From positions 79,514 through 143,513 of the forward strand of contig NZ_JAUSTM010000004.1 in NCBI RefSeq assembly GCF_030812835.1: 64,000 bases of DNA. Direction: 5' to 3'. The translations under genes were made by a program, and so were the position numbers. Shown piece by piece: positions 62,660 through 64,000 of this stretch; within the stretch, counting starts at the first letter, position 1, and the number at the start of each line of letters is the position of its first letter. The notes under the pieces are model-generated. The model ran no database searches. It saw nothing but the letters and a program-made list of their open reading frames with translations, and was not told the origin of the DNA. Source of the DNA: Streptococcus moroccensis (GTDB taxonomy: Bacteria; Bacillota; Bacilli; Lactobacillales; Streptococcaceae).

Positions 62660-62694
62660 AAAAAAATAACGAGATATCAAAAAGATAGTCTCGT
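62660..62694 (-). terminator. Terminator of the tRNA array
   Basis: ACGAGA(C)TATC and GATA-TCTCGT form a bulged 10-bp stem around TTTTT, followed by TATTTTTTT, directly after tRNA-Ser(GCT). A TTGATA in its 3' arm is a possible weak -35 for mreC. Confidence 0.75.
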
Positions 62695-62699
62695 CAGAA

Positions 62700-62787
62700 C
62701 GGAGAATGGGGGATTCGAACCCCCGCGCCAGTTACCCGACCTAACGATTTAGCAAACCGTCCTCTTCAGCCTCTTGAGTAATTCTCC
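62700..62787 (-). tRNA. tRNA-Ser (GCT)
   Basis: Class II tRNA. GGAGAAT acceptor, anticodon loop TTGCTAA, long variable arm, GGTTCGAATCC T-arm, discriminator G. Last gene of the array. Confidence 0.95.
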
Positions 62788-62802
62788 AATATTATAAAAG
62801 AA

Positions 62803-62876
<74 letters not shown>

Positions 62877-62898
62877 AATATCATTTTTAAATGAGAAA

Positions 62899-62971
62899 TG
62901 GCGCGAGACGGAATCGAACCGCCGACACATGGAGCTTCAATCCATTGCTCTACCAACTGAGCTACCGAGCC
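62899..62971 (-). tRNA. tRNA-Phe (GAA)
   Basis: GGCTCGG acceptor start, anticodon loop TTGAAGC, GGTTCGATTCC T-arm. 73 nt. The acceptor stem has a T-C mismatch at pair 4-69 that I believe is normal for streptococcal tRNA-Phe. Confidence 0.93.
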
Positions 62972-62975
62972 AACA

Positions 62976-63049
<74 letters not shown>

Positions 63050-63107
63050 TTAATAGTCATTAATGAATCACTAATAACAATACAATGCGTTTTAAAATCA
63101 TGTTACA

Positions 63108-63197
63108 AGGAGGATGTGGGATTCGAACCCACGCACGCTTTTACACGCCTGACGGTTTTCAAGACCGTTCCCTTCAGCCGGACTTGGGTAATCCTCC
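63108..63197 (-). tRNA. tRNA-Ser (TGA)
   Basis: Class II tRNA, GGAGGAT/ATCCTCC acceptor, anticodon loop CTTGAAA, long variable arm. The genomic base at the discriminator position is T, where G would be expected for tRNA-Ser. Confidence 0.93.
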
Positions 63198-63205
63198 AAC
63201 AATAA

Positions 63206-63279
63206 TGGACCTTGTAGGACTCGAACCTACGACCGCTCGGTTATGAGCCGAGTGCTCTAACCAGTTGAGCTAAAGGTCC
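63206..63279 (-). tRNA. tRNA-Ile2 (CAT, lysidine type)
   Basis: GGACCTTTAGCTCAACTGG start and TCCTACAAGGTCCA end match the Bacillus tRNA-Ile2 rather than Met. The anticodon CAT would be read as k2CAU after TilS modification. 74 nt. Automated tools often call it Met. Confidence 0.85.
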
Positions 63280-63303
63280 AAACTACAAGATTATAGAAAA
63301 AAA

Positions 63304-63377
63304 TAGCGGCGAAGGGGATCGAACCCCCGACCTCCCGGGTATGAACCGGACGCTCTAGCCAGCTGAGCTACACCGCC
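63304..63377 (-). tRNA. Elongator tRNA-Met (CAT)
   Basis: GGCGGTGTAGCTCAGCTGG start, anticodon CAT, CCGCTA end, matching Bacillus elongator tRNA-Met. 74 nt. Confidence 0.93.
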
Positions 63378-63382
63378 AAAAA

Positions 63383-63456
63383 TCGGGAAGACAGGATTCG
63401 AACCTGCGACCCCTTGGTCCCAAACCAAGTACTCTACCAAGCTGAGCTACTTCCCG
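63383..63456 (-). tRNA. tRNA-Pro (TGG)
   Basis: CGGGAAG acceptor, anticodon loop TTTGGGA, GGTTCGAATCC T-arm, discriminator A. 74 nt. Confidence 0.95.
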
Positions 63457-63479
63457 ATACATAAAACTCTCGTCCTATA

Positions 63480-63553
63480 TGCACCCTAGAGGAGTCGAAC
63501 CTCTAACCGCCTGATTCGTAGTCAGGTACTCTATCCAGTTGAGCTAAGGGTGC
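63480..63553 (-). tRNA. tRNA-Arg (ACG)
   Basis: GCACCCT acceptor, anticodon loop CTACGAA (A34 expected to become inosine), GGTTCGACTCC T-arm, discriminator A. 74 nt. Confidence 0.95.
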
Positions 63554-63570
63554 GCTCTTTTTATTTCTCA

Positions 63571-63654
63571 TGCCGAGGACCGGAATCGAACCGGTACGAT
63601 GTTGCCATCGCAGGATTTTAAGTCCTGTGCGTCTGCCAGTTCCGCCACCCCGGC
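63571..63654 (-). tRNA. tRNA-Leu (TAA)
   Basis: Class II tRNA, GCCGGGG acceptor, anticodon loop CTTAAAA, long variable arm, GGTTCGATTCC T-arm, discriminator A. 84 nt. Confidence 0.95.
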
Positions 63655-63661
63655 GAGGCAA

Positions 63662-63733
63662 AGCGAACGACGGGATTCGAACCCGCGACCCCCACCTTGG
63701 CAAGGTGATGTTCTACCACTGAACTACGTTCGC
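63662..63733 (-). tRNA. tRNA-Gly (GCC)
   Basis: GCGAACG acceptor, anticodon loop TTGCCAA, GGTTCGAATCC T-arm, discriminator T as usual for Gly. 72 nt. Confidence 0.95.
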
Positions 63734-63752
63734 ATCGCTTTTCTTTCCTTAA

Positions 63753-63825
63753 TGCCGGCTACATGACTTGAACACGCGACCCTCTGATTACAAATCAGAT
63801 GCTCTACCAACTGAGCTAAGCCGGC
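63753..63825 (-). tRNA. tRNA-Thr (TGT)
   Basis: GCCGGCT acceptor, anticodon loop TTTGTAA, T-arm loop TTCAAGT, discriminator A. 73 nt. Confidence 0.94.
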
Positions 63826-63834
63826 CTATTTGAA

Positions 63835-63916
63835 TGCGGATGAAGGGACTTGAACCCCCACGCCTCGCGGCGCCAGATCCTAAATCTGGTGCGTCTGCCA
63901 ATTCCGCCACATCCGC
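63835..63916 (-). tRNA. tRNA-Leu (TAG)
   Basis: Class II tRNA, GCGGATG acceptor, anticodon loop TTTAGGA, long variable arm, GGTTCAAGTCC T-arm, discriminator A. 82 nt. Confidence 0.95.
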
Positions 63917-63920
63917 TTTA

Positions 63921-63993
63921 TGACCCGTACTGGACTCGAACCAGTGACCCACTGATTAAAAGTCAGTTGCTCTACCAACTGAGCTAACGAGTC
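63921..63993 (-). tRNA. tRNA-Lys (TTT)
   Basis: GACTCGT acceptor, anticodon loop CTTTTAA, GGTTCGAGTCC T-arm, discriminator A. 73 nt. First array gene inside the window; the array probably continues upstream toward an rRNA operon. Confidence 0.95.
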
Positions 63994-64000
63994 ATCATCT

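Noticed and set aside
63503..63703. 66-residue frame over tRNA genes
   Set aside because: It lies on tRNA-Arg, -Leu and -Gly; typical spurious translation of tRNA.

Overview
The window is a stretch of Streptococcus chromosome. The evidence is the gene set and order (mreC-mreD-pcsB-prs-araT-recO-plsX-acpP-purCLFMNH, then a bsp-like and a sip-like gene, then purDEKB), Shine-Dalgarno/TTG start usage, PurR, NrdR and WalR type operators, and tRNA sequences. The adjacent sip and bsp homologues point to a relative of S. agalactiae and the pyogenic group, but the species cannot be fixed from sequence alone. Nearly everything housekeeping is on the minus strand, so the functional order runs from high to low coordinates, starting with a tRNA array that probably follows an rRNA operon outside the window.

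Layout from the right: 63993-62700 is a 14-gene tRNA array ending in a terminator. 62642-59968 is mreC-mreD-pcsB (cell shape and division), with a WalR-like box before pcsB. 59737-55394 is prs, araT, recO, plsX and an acyl carrier protein. 55207-37659 is the purine cluster: purC-L-F-M-N-H makes IMP from PRPP, then two secreted wall proteins (bsp-like CHAP protein and Sip-like LysM protein) interrupt, then purD-E-K-B. PurBoxes lie before purC, purD and purR. 37314-31939 is rsgA-rpe-thiN-rmuC-yhaM-purR. 31710-28943 is a beta-glucoside PTS with its LicT-type regulator. 28605-24045 is rpsL-rpsG-fusA-gapA, followed by tatD-rnmV-rsmA and a broken metallo-beta-lactamase-fold gene.

Between about 12.4 and 21.1 kb, beside a plus-strand tRNA-Leu(CAG), lies an integrated element. 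It carries a large serine recombinase, a TnpW-like small protein, a replication-relaxation family protein, a VirD4/TraG-like ATPase, small membrane proteins and divergent AT-rich cargo on the plus strand, including an unrecognised 346-residue protein and a broken chimeric gene. It looks like an integrative and mobilizable element rather than a self-transmissible one, because no mating-pore genes are visible.

The left 12 kb holds cardiolipin synthase (plus strand), a large GT-C-like membrane protein, the anaerobic ribonucleotide reductase operon (nrdD, a 47-residue protein, an oxidoreductase, two GNAT acetyltransferases, nrdG) under tandem NrdR boxes, then dapH-dapL (acetyl branch of lysine synthesis), fthC and a rhomboid protease.

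The most notable non-coding signals are two apparently leaderless start sites (cls, tatD), a GC-rich multi-hairpin element inside the purD-purE gap, a long dyad on the prs promoter, a triple GTTAGA repeat upstream of sip, and a PurR operator that doubles as the yhaM terminator.
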